Shown here one piece after another: positions 23,970 to 35,700 of a DNA stretch of 64,000 nt. Position numbers and translations under genes: made by a program. A model generated the notes under the pieces. It was given only the letters and a program-made list of their open reading frames with translations, did no database searches and was not told the DNA's origin. Each line of letters begins with the position of its first letter. Within the stretch, counting starts at the first letter, position 1. The DNA comes from JAUSFM01 sp964343705 (lineage in GTDB: Archaea > Nanobdellota > Nanobdellia > Woesearchaeales > UBA12501), in contig CAYFJX010000001.1 in the NCBI GenBank assembly GCA_964343705.1, forward strand, positions 62,001-126,000, written 5' to 3'.

Positions 23970-26888
23970 CTATGTTGTGGTTTCCTCCACATCAGATCCT
24001 GCTACTTTTGGATCCCAGATAATCTTCCAGGTTTTTATAACCCCTCTTAAATTAGTTGCTTGATGATAATCAAACTTCTCGAAATGAGAAAGTCCTGGCG
24101 CATCAAATAGTAGGAGTTTATTCAACAAGTTGTGAGTAATAATCGGATTTATAGACCGCACCAACACCCCTCCAGGATCTTGTATGAGGATAAGGCTGGC
24201 ACCTAGATTTCCACTTGGATTAAAAGTCTCCCTATAAGTTCCATTATCATCTAGCCAGACAACAGAGTTAAATGAATCATCTGCACCACTTTGAACAATG
24301 GCTTTTTTTGTGATTTTGTCAATATCAATAGTTAACCTGCCTCCACCATCAGGTAGTTGACACCTATAAGAAGTGTTAACCTCTGGGTGATCTTGACAAA
24401 GCCCAAAATCTCCCCCGTACGTTCCACTTTTTGTTATCCAAGTAGTTGTTGCTTCTTGAGGAGACAATTTTTGTACTTCTTTAGCAATTTCAAGTGCTTC
24501 CAACTCAGTATACGCAAACTCTTTTGTAAGATACCTAACCATATCTTGCTGCGAGAGAGCCCTAGCTTCATTCCAAATTTTCGCTCGATCAAAATCCCAA
24601 AAACCAAACTTGACGTACGCATGCATTTTATTAATCATGTCCTGACTAACAATAAAGTAGGTGTCAGGTGGGTCACAGTAAACTCGCTCAGAGATTGCTT
24701 GTGCTTTTTCTTTAGATGTAACTTTTTCAAGGAGTGCTAAACCCTCTGATTTATCTTTTTCAAAAAGGGTGTATAACAACTTTACACTACGTGCAGTATC
24801 CTTAAGTTCTTCATTAAGCAAGTCAAAGGCGTTGTTTCCACCACATGCCAACATACGAAGTATTGCAATTGCTTGATCCTCGTCGTCATTAATAAGTATT
24901 TTAGACATCCAATGAGCCTGTGGCCTGTTTTGTGTACCACCATCAAAAATCACCTTCCTGTTACCAATTGCTTTGAAGAAATGACCAAAATCCCACCAAC
25001 TCGCAATAATCGCATCCGGCGCAGACTCAGCATCAATCTTCTCAAGTGTTGCATACCACCCATCATCAAAAATAGGCCGAACATCTGATTGAGAGGGGCC
25101 AGTGATAGGAAATACAATAAACATTATTGCAAAAGCAATAAACAGAGGTTGGAACCCCCTTTTAGAGAGTGAGAGGTGTTTTTCAGCTAAAGGACTTAGA
25201 AGTTGGTAAACATACTTGAAAGTTATTGCAGATCCGATTGCCAATGCAGGAATCAAAACAATACCAAATCGTTGCGCAGTTGTAGACGCAAATACCATTC
25301 CACCAAACCAAACAGCAAGAAATGCACCATGAAAAATGTTCTGATCACTTTTTTCATTGAGCAATGCAAGTATAGCTACTGCAAAAGGCAGACCTAGCAA
25401 TAGTAAAAAGATTTTAAGATTAAAGAATGAAACAAGTATCAATAAAACTGAGTACCACACCAGTGAAACAAAAGCCCATGTGAAGCGTTTTCTTCCACTA
25501 CAATGTAATGCAAGAACAATCCCCACTGCACCAACTATAATCAAGAAGGGACCTACTTTTTGTAAAGTTCCTTTGAGTCCAAGAGAACCTAATTCTGTAA
25601 CAGTAGTATAAACATTCGGCCATAAACCTTTCCCTGTTGCAGCTTTTAATCCAGTTGCAGTTCGAACAGGGTTAAGCATTGCCCTTACAAAAGTTATGAA
25701 GTCTAAAAAAAATGTAACAAGAATCCCTGTAAAAGTAATATAGAGTGCCATTACAAGACTGATACATCGTACTTGAGTTTTTTTGAAAACTTGAATGATT
25801 GATTCCTTCCTTACTATTTGAAGCAAAAGATGATATACCAAGTACATAATAAATGAAATCACAAAAACATCAAAAATAAACCACCAACCTCCCCACACCA
25901 CAGAAAACATTCCTGTTCCTACCCCTGCAAGACTTGCTAGAGTAACCATGGACCATTTTTTTGTTTTAATATCCATGGCAATAAGAAGTAACCACCAAAT
26001 ACAAAGTGGGAAAAGAACACTAAACGCATCAGTATCAGCAGCCCCAGCAAGTGTTCGTTGGATAAAAGCATGATGCAACCCCACAATTAAAGCAGCCACA
26101 AAACTAAGATCCTCACGCTTTGTGAGATGTCTTGTGATGAAAAAAGTTGGAATTACTGAAAGTGCCGCAAGGAAAGCAGGAATATAAAACATGACAGTCA
26201 ACAAACTAAGATTACTATTAAAAAAATGTAAAAACCTGTAGAGGTATGCAATAAAATAAGGAAAGAGATTTATTGCAATAAAATCACCGTCTGGAGCAAG
26301 CATCAGGCTATCAAAAGTTTTGATTGTACAAATACCAGAATCATCACATTTTTCTTTCCTAGTATCCCCAACATGTCCATGCTGCAATATATTTTCAGTT
26401 TTGTGATACCACAAATAAGGATCACTACTAAATAAGTATGTCTGACCGTCAGGATCTTGAAATGAAGATTTCACTTGTTTCTCTAAACGATTAAAAGCTA
26501 TATCATATTCACCTTTGTTCTTTTTCACATATTCTTGCAGCTCTTTTTGAATTGCAACATTTCGACGCTGTCCTGTTAAGTGAGGAAATTCTCTTGCGAC
26601 ATTTGCTGAAACTTCTTGAGCAACTGCCCTATCAACAATGTCAGTTGCCAGCTTTTCAGAAAAGGATAAGTCAGTTACATTAATCCGTGCACTGAACCCA
26701 AAAAGAAAAGGGAGGAGGACTAAAAAGAACAGAAGAAGAGGTTTCTTCTTCTTTTTTAGAAATCCGGTGAAGCTTCGTACTTGTTTTAAAATATCTTCAC
26801 TACTAATTTCTGCCTCTTTTTGAGAGGGGTCTTTATTTTCAAAGTCTTGTTCTTCCGACTGTTTTTTTTCTGTTTTTTCTTCCACCAT
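23970..26888 (-). CDS. aglB: Oligosaccharyltransferase STT3/AglB, paralog D
   Basis: 972 aa. Transfers a lipid-linked glycan to Asn in N-x-S/T on the outer face of the membrane. The order is a charged cytosolic N-terminus (1-45), about 13 membrane helices (50-590) and an extracellular domain (600-972). The first external loop has the acidic SDPYLWYHKTENILQHGHVG, and a second acidic motif is DTDAFSVLFP. The catalytic-domain motif is W631-W-D-F-G635 (usual WWDYG), then FDGGTQNRPQAHWM. One nucleotide separates it from the previous paralog. Residues about 603-703 come from DNA identical to paralog C (see repeats), and a second block near 25953-26055 is nearly identical. Confidence 0.85.
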   Translation of the reverse strand: MVEEKTEKKQSEEQDFENKDPSQKEAEISSEDILKQVRSFTGFLKKKKKPLLLFFLVLLPFLFGFSARINVTDLSFSEKLATDIVDRAVAQEVSANVAREFPHLTGQRRNVAIQKELQEYVKKNKGEYDIAFNRLEKQVKSSFQDPDGQTYLFSSDPYLWYHKTENILQHGHVGDTRKEKCDDSGICTIKTFDSLMLAPDGDFIAINLFPYFIAYLYRFLHFFNSNLSLLTVMFYIPAFLAALSVIPTFFITRHLTKREDLSFVAALIVGLHHAFIQRTLAGAADTDAFSVLFPLCIWWLLLIAMDIKTKKWSMVTLASLAGVGTGMFSVVWGGWWFIFDVFVISFIMYLVYHLLLQIVRKESIIQVFKKTQVRCISLVMALYITFTGILVTFFLDFITFVRAMLNPVRTATGLKAATGKGLWPNVYTTVTELGSLGLKGTLQKVGPFLIIVGAVGIVLALHCSGRKRFTWAFVSLVWYSVLLILVSFFNLKIFLLLLGLPFAVAILALLNEKSDQNIFHGAFLAVWFGGMVFASTTAQRFGIVLIPALAIGSAITFKYVYQLLSPLAEKHLSLSKRGFQPLFIAFAIMFIVFPITGPSQSDVRPIFDDGWYATLEKIDAESAPDAIIASWWDFGHFFKAIGNRKVIFDGGTQNRPQAHWMSKILINDDEDQAIAILRMLACGGNNAFDLLNEELKDTARSVKLLYTLFEKDKSEGLALLEKVTSKEKAQAISERVYCDPPDTYFIVSQDMINKMHAYVKFGFWDFDRAKIWNEARALSQQDMVRYLTKEFAYTELEALEIAKEVQKLSPQEATTTWITKSGTYGGDFGLCQDHPEVNTSYRCQLPDGGGRLTIDIDKITKKAIVQSGADDSFNSVVWLDDNGTYRETFNPSGNLGASLILIQDPGGVLVRSINPIITHNLLNKLLLFDAPGLSHFEKFDYHQATNLRGVIKTWKIIWDPKVAGSDVEETTT
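24781..25081. repeat. 301-nt block identical to 27686-27986 (paralogous STT3 genes)
   Basis: Read side by side, 24781-25081 and 27686-27986 are identical throughout, at a constant offset of 2905 nt, while flanking sequence differs. It encodes the catalytic WWDFG region. Likely gene conversion between tandem paralogs. Confidence 0.8.
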
Positions 26889-26889
26889 T

Positions 26890-29796
26890 CTAATCCCCCT
26901 TTTTCTTTTTGTTTGGATCCCAGATTACCTTCCAAGTTTTTATTGTGCCTCTTAGGCTAGTTGGTTCTTGCTCATCAAACTTTTCAAAGTGTGAAAATCC
27001 TGGAGCATCATAGAAAAATAAGTTAGTTATTAAACTATTTTTTACAGCAGGATTTGCAAAGCGAACTAACATCCCTTGTGAAGAGTTTATCAAAACTAAA
27101 CTTGAGTTGAGAGTCGAAGTAGGATTGAAGGTTTCATGCAAAGTATTATCAGCATCGACCCATATTACTGATTGAACTGGCCTTGGAGGTGTATTCTTGA
27201 CGACTGCTTGTTTTGTTTTCTTATCCAAATCAATCACAACTTGCTTTCCCCTCTCCTTTAAGATGCAAAGATAAGAAGTATTTTTTTCAAGATGATCTTG
27301 ACATAGTCCAAAATCAGAACCAAATCCGCCTACTGTAGTTATCCATGTACTCACCACATCCTTAGACGAAATTTTCAAAAGATCGCGAGCAGTTTGACGT
27401 GCTTCCTCTGAGGTATAATTAAGGTCTTTTTTGAGGTGTAGAATCATTTCTTTTTGAGATTTACCTTTTACATCATTCCAAACTTTCGCCCGATCAAATT
27501 TCCAATTACCAAACTTGGTGAGAGCATGCATTTTATTAAGCATGTCCTGGCTAACAATAAAATATGTTTCAGGTGGATCACAATAGAGCCGCTGACTGAT
27601 TGCTTTTGCTTTTTCTTCAGACGTAACTCTTTGTAAGATTGCCAAACCTTCTTCTTTATCTTTTTCAAAAAGAGTGTATAATAAGTTTACACTACGTGCA
27701 GTATCCTTAAGTTCTTCATTAAGCAAGTCAAAGGCGTTGTTTCCACCACATGCCAACATACGAAGTATTGCAATTGCTTGATCCTCGTCGTCATTAATAA
27801 GTATTTTAGACATCCAATGAGCCTGTGGCCTGTTTTGTGTACCACCATCAAAAATCACCTTCCTGTTACCAATTGCTTTGAAGAAATGACCAAAATCCCA
27901 CCAACTCGCAATAATCGCATCCGGCGCAGACTCAGCATCAATCTTCTCAAGTGTTGCATACCACCCATCATCAAAAATAGGCCGAATATCTCCGTTGCTT
28001 GCACCAGAAACAGGAAAAACAATTAACATGATTGCGATCGCAACAAATAATGGTTGAAATATTAATGGGGGAAGAGAAAGGTGTTTTTCAGCTAGTGGAC
28101 TTAAAAGTTTGTAGATGTAAACTAGGGTTATAGCAGATCCAACTGCCAAAACAGGAATTAACACAACCACAAATCGTTGTGCAGTTGTAGACGCAAATAC
28201 CATTCCACCAAACCAAACAGCAAGAAATACCCCTGTAAAAATATTCTGTTCTCTTTTTTCTTTAAGAAGAGCGAGTATGCTTACTGCAAAGGGTAGACCC
28301 AACAAAATTAAAAAAAATTTGGAACTAAAAAAGCTTCTTAATAGAATTAGCACTGAATACCAGACTGCTGAAAAAACTGCCCAGGTAAATTTTTTCCTAC
28401 TATTTGAATGTAATGCAAGAACAATCCCAACTCCAGTAAAGATCACCAAAAGGATACCAATTTTTTCTAAAGATACTTTGAGTCCAAGAGATGCCAACTC
28501 TTGAACAGTGGTGTACACATTTGGCCAGATGCCTTTTCCTGTTGCAGCTGTTAACCCACCTATTGTCCCAAAAAGATTGGATACCACTAAAGAGAAGATA
28601 AGAAATCTGGTAAATAATGTAACAAACAAACCAGTAGTAATAATATAGAAAACCATCACCAACATGGTACACTTCACCTGCATCCTCTTAAAAACTCGCA
28701 CAAGAGCTTCTTTTTTTCGTATTTGAAGCAAAAGATGATACACCAAGTAGATAATAAACGCAATTACAAAAGCATCAAAAATAAACCACCAACCCCCCCA
28801 AGTAATCGCATACATTCCTGTCCCTAATCCCGCAAGACTTGCAAAAGTAATTGCCAACCATTTTTTTGTTTTAATATCCATGGCAATAAGAAGTAACCAC
28901 CAAATACAAAGTGGAAAAAGAACACTAAACGCATCAGTATCAGCAGCCCCAGCAACTGTACGCTGAATAAATGCGTGGTGAACTGCAATAAGTAAGGCTG
29001 CTACAAAGCTGACATAATCATTCTTACTCAAACGCCTTGTGATAAAGAAGGTTGGAATCACTGAAAGTGCTGCAAGGAAAGCAGGAAGATAAAACATAAC
29101 AGTCAACAAACTAAGATTAGCAATGAACAGATTCAAGAATTGATAAACATATGTAATAATGTATGGAAACAGATTTATCGCAACATTATCACCATCAGGA
29201 GCAAGCATCAAACTGTCATATGCGGTAATTTCACATTTACCATTAGAATAACATTTTTCTTTCTTTGTATCCCCCACATGCCCATATTGCAACACATTCT
29301 CAGATTTATGAAGCCACACGTATGGATCAATTTCCAGGAGGTAAGTCTGACCAGTTGGATCTTGATACTGGTCCTTTACTTTTTTTTCTAATCTTGCCCA
29401 TGCAATCTCGTACTCAGCCCGATTTTTTTTTATATAATCTTGCACATTTTGCTGAATGATTGCAGAACGACGTTCACTCGTAAAATCATTTGGTACACCA
29501 GATGATACTTGTTGAAAAACAGCCTTATTAACCATATCCAAGGAAATTTCTTCAGCAAATGAGAGATTAGTTGCATTTATACGAGCACTAAGCCCAAAAA
29601 GAAAAGGGATAATCAGCAAGAATAGAAGTAAGAGTGACATTCTTTTTTTCTTAACAAACTCAAATGCACCCCTCAATTTTTCAACAACATCTTCACTGTT
29701 TACCTCCTCACCAGTAGAAGAGTTTTCTTTAACTTCAGGAGTTCGTTTTTTATCCTCAAGGGAAGGTTCTGCAGATCCTATGTTTTCTTCCACCAT
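26890..29796 (-). CDS. aglB: Oligosaccharyltransferase STT3/AglB, paralog C
   Basis: 968 aa, same plan as paralog D: a charged N-terminus, about 13 helices, the IDPYVWLHKSENVLQYGHVG loop, DTDAFSVLFP, and W632-W-D-F-G636 with FDGGTQNRPQAHWM. It is the closest relative of paralog D, yet outside shared blocks many positions differ, such as the C-terminal domain (TTVGGFGSDFGLCQDHLEKN versus KSGTYGGDFGLCQDHPEVN). An ATG 1 nt from each neighbour suggests coupled translation. Two active copies could differ in acceptor or glycan preference (inference). Confidence 0.85.
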   Translation of the reverse strand: MVEENIGSAEPSLEDKKRTPEVKENSSTGEEVNSEDVVEKLRGAFEFVKKKRMSLLLLFLLIIPFLFGLSARINATNLSFAEEISLDMVNKAVFQQVSSGVPNDFTSERRSAIIQQNVQDYIKKNRAEYEIAWARLEKKVKDQYQDPTGQTYLLEIDPYVWLHKSENVLQYGHVGDTKKEKCYSNGKCEITAYDSLMLAPDGDNVAINLFPYIITYVYQFLNLFIANLSLLTVMFYLPAFLAALSVIPTFFITRRLSKNDYVSFVAALLIAVHHAFIQRTVAGAADTDAFSVLFPLCIWWLLLIAMDIKTKKWLAITFASLAGLGTGMYAITWGGWWFIFDAFVIAFIIYLVYHLLLQIRKKEALVRVFKRMQVKCTMLVMVFYIITTGLFVTLFTRFLIFSLVVSNLFGTIGGLTAATGKGIWPNVYTTVQELASLGLKVSLEKIGILLVIFTGVGIVLALHSNSRKKFTWAVFSAVWYSVLILLRSFFSSKFFLILLGLPFAVSILALLKEKREQNIFTGVFLAVWFGGMVFASTTAQRFVVVLIPVLAVGSAITLVYIYKLLSPLAEKHLSLPPLIFQPLFVAIAIMLIVFPVSGASNGDIRPIFDDGWYATLEKIDAESAPDAIIASWWDFGHFFKAIGNRKVIFDGGTQNRPQAHWMSKILINDDEDQAIAILRMLACGGNNAFDLLNEELKDTARSVNLLYTLFEKDKEEGLAILQRVTSEEKAKAISQRLYCDPPETYFIVSQDMLNKMHALTKFGNWKFDRAKVWNDVKGKSQKEMILHLKKDLNYTSEEARQTARDLLKISSKDVVSTWITTVGGFGSDFGLCQDHLEKNTSYLCILKERGKQVVIDLDKKTKQAVVKNTPPRPVQSVIWVDADNTLHETFNPTSTLNSSLVLINSSQGMLVRFANPAVKNSLITNLFFYDAPGFSHFEKFDEQEPTSLRGTIKTWKVIWDPNKKKKGD
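27686..27986. repeat. Second copy of the 301-nt STT3 catalytic block
   Basis: Partner of 24781-25081. A 125-nt subset around the WWDFG codons also occurs at about 30756-30879 in paralog B with two mismatches, suggesting an older or smaller exchange with that gene. Confidence 0.8.
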
Positions 29797-29797
29797 G

Positions 29798-32707
29798 TTA
29801 CTTCACCTTTTTCTTTTCACCCTTCCTTTCACCATCATCATTCCCTTCCCAGTTGACTTCCCATACAAAAATAGTGTCAACAATACCATGCCCGTGTTGT
29901 ACATCAAAAAGAGTAAAATGATTAAGACCTTTTCCATTAAGAACACTTAACTTAGTCATCATACTCTTGCTCAAACGTGGATGCATAGTAACAGTGTTCC
30001 ATCGTGATGATTGTTGGAATAAGGCTACACTTTGATTAATTACATTTTCAGAATATTTTTTTTCATGGAAGCCAGTTTCATCAGTCCATACAATTGAGCG
30101 CGGATGTAATTGTTGTCTGCTGTTTGCAACAACAACTTCTTTAGTTTCAGTGCTTATGTTGTATACTAAATCTGCTCTGGCACCTTGAGGTGTGGCAACT
30201 CGTGCAAGACAGAGAATTGAGTCATTTTGCATAGGTGCAGCTTGACATTCCCCTCCTTCGAGGTAATAAGGAAGTGGTTCACTGATCCACTCTTTTGCTT
30301 CCTGGCTATTAGTAATTCCCCTAAAAGATTGTATTATCTGCTCTTGTTCTTCTTCAGAATAAGAGAACTCTTTGCCAATGTACTTTGCAAGTTCTTCTTT
30401 GTTTAGATTTTTTGCTTGGTTCCAGATATGTGCTTTATCAAAATCCCAACCACCAATGTGAGACCATGCTATGCTCTTTTTAAGTAAATCATCACTTATG
30501 ATTAAATACATTTCAGGAGGGGCACAATACATTTTTTCTGCAATTAGTTGTGCTTTTTCCTTGCTGGTTATTTTTTCAAGAACTTTTATTCCTTGTGTTT
30601 TTGATTTTTCCAGTAGCGTGTTAATTACTGTAACGCTTTTAAGAGGGTTATGTAATTCTTCATTGAGTAGATCATACGCTGTATTCCCACCACATGCTAA
30701 CATTCGTAGAACTGCTATTGCTTCTGTTTCATTTTCTGAAAGAAAAACACGCCCCATCCAATGAGCCTGTGGCCTGTTTTGAGTACCACCATCAAAAATC
30801 ACCTTCCTGTTACCAATTGCTTTGAAGAAATGACCAAAATCCCACCAACTCGCGATAATCGCATCCGGCGCAGACTCAGATCGTATTTTGTCCATTGCAT
30901 CGTGAAAGCCATCATCAAAGGCAGGGATGTACCTCCATTCTTCAACAGCTACAGGTTTGATAAGAACAAACAACAGAAGAATAACCAATAAGAGATTAAG
31001 TATGTTTTTATTTATGTGCAAATGTTTTTTCGCAGCTTTCTCTAAAAATAATTGTAAATCTCTGATTAGTATCCCTAAAAGAATTGCCATAAAAGGTAAA
31101 AAAACCATGACAAAACGCTTTGCCTGAAGTGAAGCAAACAACATGGCACCAATCCATATTGCAAGAAACACATAAGGGAAAACACTTTCTTTTTTCTTTT
31201 TGTACACAAGCCAAGCCAAACATACTAGTACCGGAACACCCACTCCAATAACAAACAATTTTGCTGAAAGACTGCCTTTAAGAGCAAGTAGAGCAACATA
31301 CCAAAGTAAAGATCCTGCAATAATACCTTTATCTCTTTCTTTTCGCAACATAAAAAGAACTAAACCAACAAGACTCCCAAAGACAATCAAGGATGTTCCA
31401 ACATTTGCAAGAGCTTGCACTATGTTAATTCCTTGTAGTTCGTCAACAGTGGCGTATACATTGGGCCATAGCCCTTTAGCAGTTGCTTTGAGTCCAATAA
31501 GGGTTTCAAGCAAAGTAATTGGTGCTGTTTTAAATCGGTGAAAATCAAGGAATACAGTGATTAGAATACCTGATACAAAAATGATTATTCCAAATAATAA
31601 AAGATGACGTCGCAACTGCATATTCTCCTGAAGGTGTTTCCATCGTGCATGCCATCCTTTGTGTAATCTGAGAGCGAGAGTTAACTCGTAGATGAGATAG
31701 GCACCCATTGCAAGAAGAATTGTATCAAAGACAACCCACCAACCTCCCCATGTCATGGCGCATGCTGCCACAAGAACACCAATAAGCAAGCCCCACATGC
31801 TAGCTGAGGAGATTTTTCTTGCTTCTTGTGCTTTGAGGATAAGCCAGAATATACAGAGGGGAAAGAGAATGGTAAATCCATCTGTATCTCCCATGCCTGC
31901 CATGGTCCTAGCAACAAGGGTTTGATGAACAGCAACAAAAAGCGCTGCAAAAAAACTAGCTATAAGGCTCCTGGTAAGTTTATGAGTAATAAGAAAAACA
32001 ACAAGTGTTGTAAGTATGGAGAGGAAAACAGATGAATAAAAGAGTACAGTAAGTAAACTTAGATTACTAGCAAAAAAATGTAGGAACGCATAGGTGTAGG
32101 CAATAATATAAGGGAAAAGATTGGTATGAACATAGTCACCATCTGGTGCAAGTAAGAAAGAGTCATACTTTCTCAGCCCACACCTCCCATCATTATCACA
32201 TCCTTCCTTCTTAGTATTTCCTACATGCCCATAGTGGAGAACATTTTCAGCTTTGTGATACCACAAATAAGGATCAATGGAAAGAAGATACATCTGCCCT
32301 GTTTCATCATAAAATGTGTCTTGTACCTCTTTTGTACGTTCAGCAAGTGTTTGTTTATACACGTCTTCAGTACGCGCTTTCTCAAGCGCTCTTTCAACTA
32401 AAAGTCTTTGTTCTGCTTCAGGCAAGTGAGGGTTATTTGCCCTAACACTCTTAGAAATTCCATTAACAAATGATTGATCCATTGAATCTCTTGTATCTGA
32501 TTCAATATAAGGCAGATCAACATGTAAAGTCCTTGTAAATGCAGTTGCAAATAACACAAGAAAAACTAGTGCTACAAGCAGGATTTTTTTGTAATGTGTA
32601 CGAAGAAGATCCCAAGTTTCCTTATGGCCAGGTTGAGAACTTGTTTCTTCTGGCTTGGTTGCCCCCTCTTCTGTCTCCTGTTTTTTGTTTTCCATGTCTT
32701 TTTCCAT
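29798..32707 (-). CDS. aglB: Oligosaccharyltransferase STT3/AglB, paralog B
   Basis: 969 aa from the ATG at 32707 (MEKDMENKK), with AGGA about 10 nt upstream; a TTG at 32737 would overlap the upstream gene by 19 nt. Helix plan as in the others, with IDPYLWYHKAENVLHYGHVG, GMGDTDGFTILFP and the catalytic WWDFG at residues 621-625. It is more divergent from C and D than they are from each other, but a stretch of about 125 nt around the WWDFG codons differs from theirs at only two positions. The C-terminus is charged (GNDDGERKGEKKKVK). Confidence 0.85.
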   Translation of the reverse strand: MEKDMENKKQETEEGATKPEETSSQPGHKETWDLLRTHYKKILLVALVFLVLFATAFTRTLHVDLPYIESDTRDSMDQSFVNGISKSVRANNPHLPEAEQRLLVERALEKARTEDVYKQTLAERTKEVQDTFYDETGQMYLLSIDPYLWYHKAENVLHYGHVGNTKKEGCDNDGRCGLRKYDSFLLAPDGDYVHTNLFPYIIAYTYAFLHFFASNLSLLTVLFYSSVFLSILTTLVVFLITHKLTRSLIASFFAALFVAVHQTLVARTMAGMGDTDGFTILFPLCIFWLILKAQEARKISSASMWGLLIGVLVAACAMTWGGWWVVFDTILLAMGAYLIYELTLALRLHKGWHARWKHLQENMQLRRHLLLFGIIIFVSGILITVFLDFHRFKTAPITLLETLIGLKATAKGLWPNVYATVDELQGINIVQALANVGTSLIVFGSLVGLVLFMLRKERDKGIIAGSLLWYVALLALKGSLSAKLFVIGVGVPVLVCLAWLVYKKKKESVFPYVFLAIWIGAMLFASLQAKRFVMVFLPFMAILLGILIRDLQLFLEKAAKKHLHINKNILNLLLVILLLFVLIKPVAVEEWRYIPAFDDGFHDAMDKIRSESAPDAIIASWWDFGHFFKAIGNRKVIFDGGTQNRPQAHWMGRVFLSENETEAIAVLRMLACGGNTAYDLLNEELHNPLKSVTVINTLLEKSKTQGIKVLEKITSKEKAQLIAEKMYCAPPEMYLIISDDLLKKSIAWSHIGGWDFDKAHIWNQAKNLNKEELAKYIGKEFSYSEEEQEQIIQSFRGITNSQEAKEWISEPLPYYLEGGECQAAPMQNDSILCLARVATPQGARADLVYNISTETKEVVVANSRQQLHPRSIVWTDETGFHEKKYSENVINQSVALFQQSSRWNTVTMHPRLSKSMMTKLSVLNGKGLNHFTLFDVQHGHGIVDTIFVWEVNWEGNDDGERKGEKKKVK

Positions 32708-32718
32708 ATCTAACAGTC

Positions 32719-35700
32719 CTATTTTTTCCCGTCCCAATCCACTTTCCAGGTGTGAATTTTTCCTGTGGTTAAGCTTCGATCTGATGAGAATTTATCAAAA
32801 TGATTTAATCCCATACCTTCATAAAAAAAGAGCCGGGTAAACATGCTTCCTGCGAGTTCATGACTCATAAGCAAGCTGTTATCCCCAAGAAGGGCTATAC
32901 TTACACCTATAGCATTGTCACTAAATCTTTTTTCATGATACCCTCGCGCATCTCTCCACATAATAGAACTGGGGGGATTCTTTTGAGGGGAGTTATCTAC
33001 TACAACGTCCATTGTTGCTTTGTTAATCTTAAAAAGTACTGGCCTCCCATTTAGTGTGTTTTGACAAAGAATAAGTGAAGGGTCTTCTGGTGGTTCAACA
33101 CACCGCCCTATCCCTAAATAATTTGGCCATGGAGCAACCCAACTGTTTGCTTCTTCCTCATTACGAATTTTTTGTAACTCCTCATATAATGCATCTGCTT
33201 GTGCTGGACCATAATCAAACTCTTTTTTCATATAGTCTCGTGTTTCTTCTTTGTTTAATTTCCGTGCTTGATGCCACATTTTTGATTTGTTAAAATTCCA
33301 ACTACCAAAGTGTGCCCATACACCACCCTTGCCTTGCATGTCCTCGCTAGTAATAAAGTAATTCTCTGGAGGGTCACAATACAGTGCATGTACAAGCTCA
33401 TTGGCTTTTTCTGAGGAGAGTAAGCCTTGAATCTTTTTGGTTCCTTCTTCTTTGCTTTGTGCTAACAAGCCATACAATACATCTATAGTCTTTGCAGGAT
33501 CATCTATTTTTTCCTGGAGAATATCATACGCTGTATTTCCGCCGCAATCAAGCATACGAAGTATGGCAATTGCTTGTTTTTCATCGCTTGTTAAAAGAAC
33601 TTTGCCAACCCAGTGTGCTTGCGGCCTGTTTTGGGTTCCACCATCAAACGTAACTCGTCGGTCACCTATTGCCTTGAAGTAATGGCCAAAGTCCCACCAC
33701 GAGTTTATAATTGCGTCAGGTGCTGATTTTGCTTTAATGCCAGTAAGACTGTTGTACCATGCATCATCAAAGATAGGTGTTTGTATTCTTCCATTTCTAA
33801 AACCACCCTTAGTGGGTGCTACAAGCATACTGAGAAACAAAACAAACACAGCTGCAACGAGAAGACATGCTATCACTTTTTTTACTCGTGGCCGTGGCTT
33901 ACGCAAGGGTTTTATCTTGTTGAAAAGCTTGTTGATAAGCTTTGGCATAGTATGATGGATGTAGGTTACTGTTTTCCCCACTACAATCCCATACAAAATA
34001 CTGCTTGCAATGAGAATTTGGATAATAAATCGAATCCCATTCTTAGTTGCATAAAACATGGCCCCTGTCCAAATAAGTAAAAGAGTGCCAAAAGCAATAC
34101 TCATCAAACTCAATTCTTGCTTCTTGAAGATGGACATCAAGATGATAACTAATATTGGAAGTCCTAGCAATGCAGCAAAAACTTTTGCATCAGTTTTTTG
34201 ACCAGCTGCAAAAATAAAAACAAGTATTTCATATGCAAAGGTAAAAGCAGCTAAGTGAATAAGGTTCTTTTTTGTTTTTCTCGAGAATACAAATGCCAAG
34301 AGGCCTACGCCTAGAGGAATGGCCAATAAAAGTAACAAGTACTTCCCTTTAATCTGACCAGTTGTCAAAAAAATGCTTAGTACTGCCCAATACCATGCAG
34401 CTGCGCCAGCGAATAACATGTACTGTTTTTTCTTGAGATACAAGAAAACCAAACCAAAAAAGCTAAGAAAGACAAAAATTTTACTTCCTAACTGAGATAA
34501 AATATTGTGAATGGCAACTTTGTTAAGTTCTGCAACAGTGGTGTACACATTTGGCCACAAGTTTGCTTTAACTGCACTGCTAAGAACAGTGAAAGTGTAC
34601 AACACATTTGTTTGAATAGTGAAAAATAGTTCTGCTGATAAGAACAAACTAACAAAAATAAAAGTGCTTAAGACAAACACACCAAGAATAAATGCTGACG
34701 ATCGAGCTTTAAGATTCTTTACTATGTTTTTTGGTGTTCCTTTTCGTAGTTCAATTAAGAAATAATAACCTAGTGTTCCTATAAGCACTGCGACAGTTAG
34801 ATCAAAAATATACCACCATCCTGCCCAAATCATACCAAAGGCTGCCAATGATACACCTGCAAAACCAGTGTAGATTGCCTTGGGTTTCCAAGCCTCATCC
34901 TTTGTTGATAATGCCTCTGCAAGAAGCCAAAGAACAAGTAAGTGAAACATGACTGTGTACGAATCTGTATCAGTACTTATCATCCTTCCTATAATTGCAG
35001 GATGCACTGCGATAAGCATTGCAGTGAAAAAGCCACCTACATTGTTGCTCAGTTTACGACCAAGTAAGAATGCAAAGAGTGTTGCGAAGATACCAATCAT
35101 GACAGGTACATAAAACATAACATGCATGAGGGAGATATTTTCGTTAAACAAACGAGCGATTTTGTAAAAAAAGACAATAATATGAGGGTGTAAATGATCT
35201 TCTGTTACGCTTCCAAGTGGAGCAAGAAGATATCCATCATAGACTTCCCCATCTCGCATCTCTGTACCAACATGGCCATGGTCAAGAATGTTTTGTGCCT
35301 TACGAAGCCATAAGTAGGAGTCAATATCACCTAAGTAAGGAATCCCGTCTGGAGCACTAAAACCACCTTTAAAAGATTTACTTGTTGCATCAATTTGTTG
35401 CTTGTAATTATTTTTATTTTCTTCTTTGTACTTGGCAAGTTCTTTTGCCATAATTCTATCCCTGCTTTCCTCAGGAAGATTACCATACTGACTGTTGACT
35501 TGCTTGCTTAGTTCTTGACGAAGACTAGAGTCTACAGAATTTTGTGCCCAATCATCTGTAATGGGTAAGTACAGTGGTTGAATACGAATAGCAACACTAA
35601 GAACAAGAGGAATAAGAAGAAGTACTAGGGTGAAAAATAGTTTTTTATTGTTGAATACTTTTTTGCCAGCTTTCTTTATCTCCTTGCCAATTTTAGAAAA

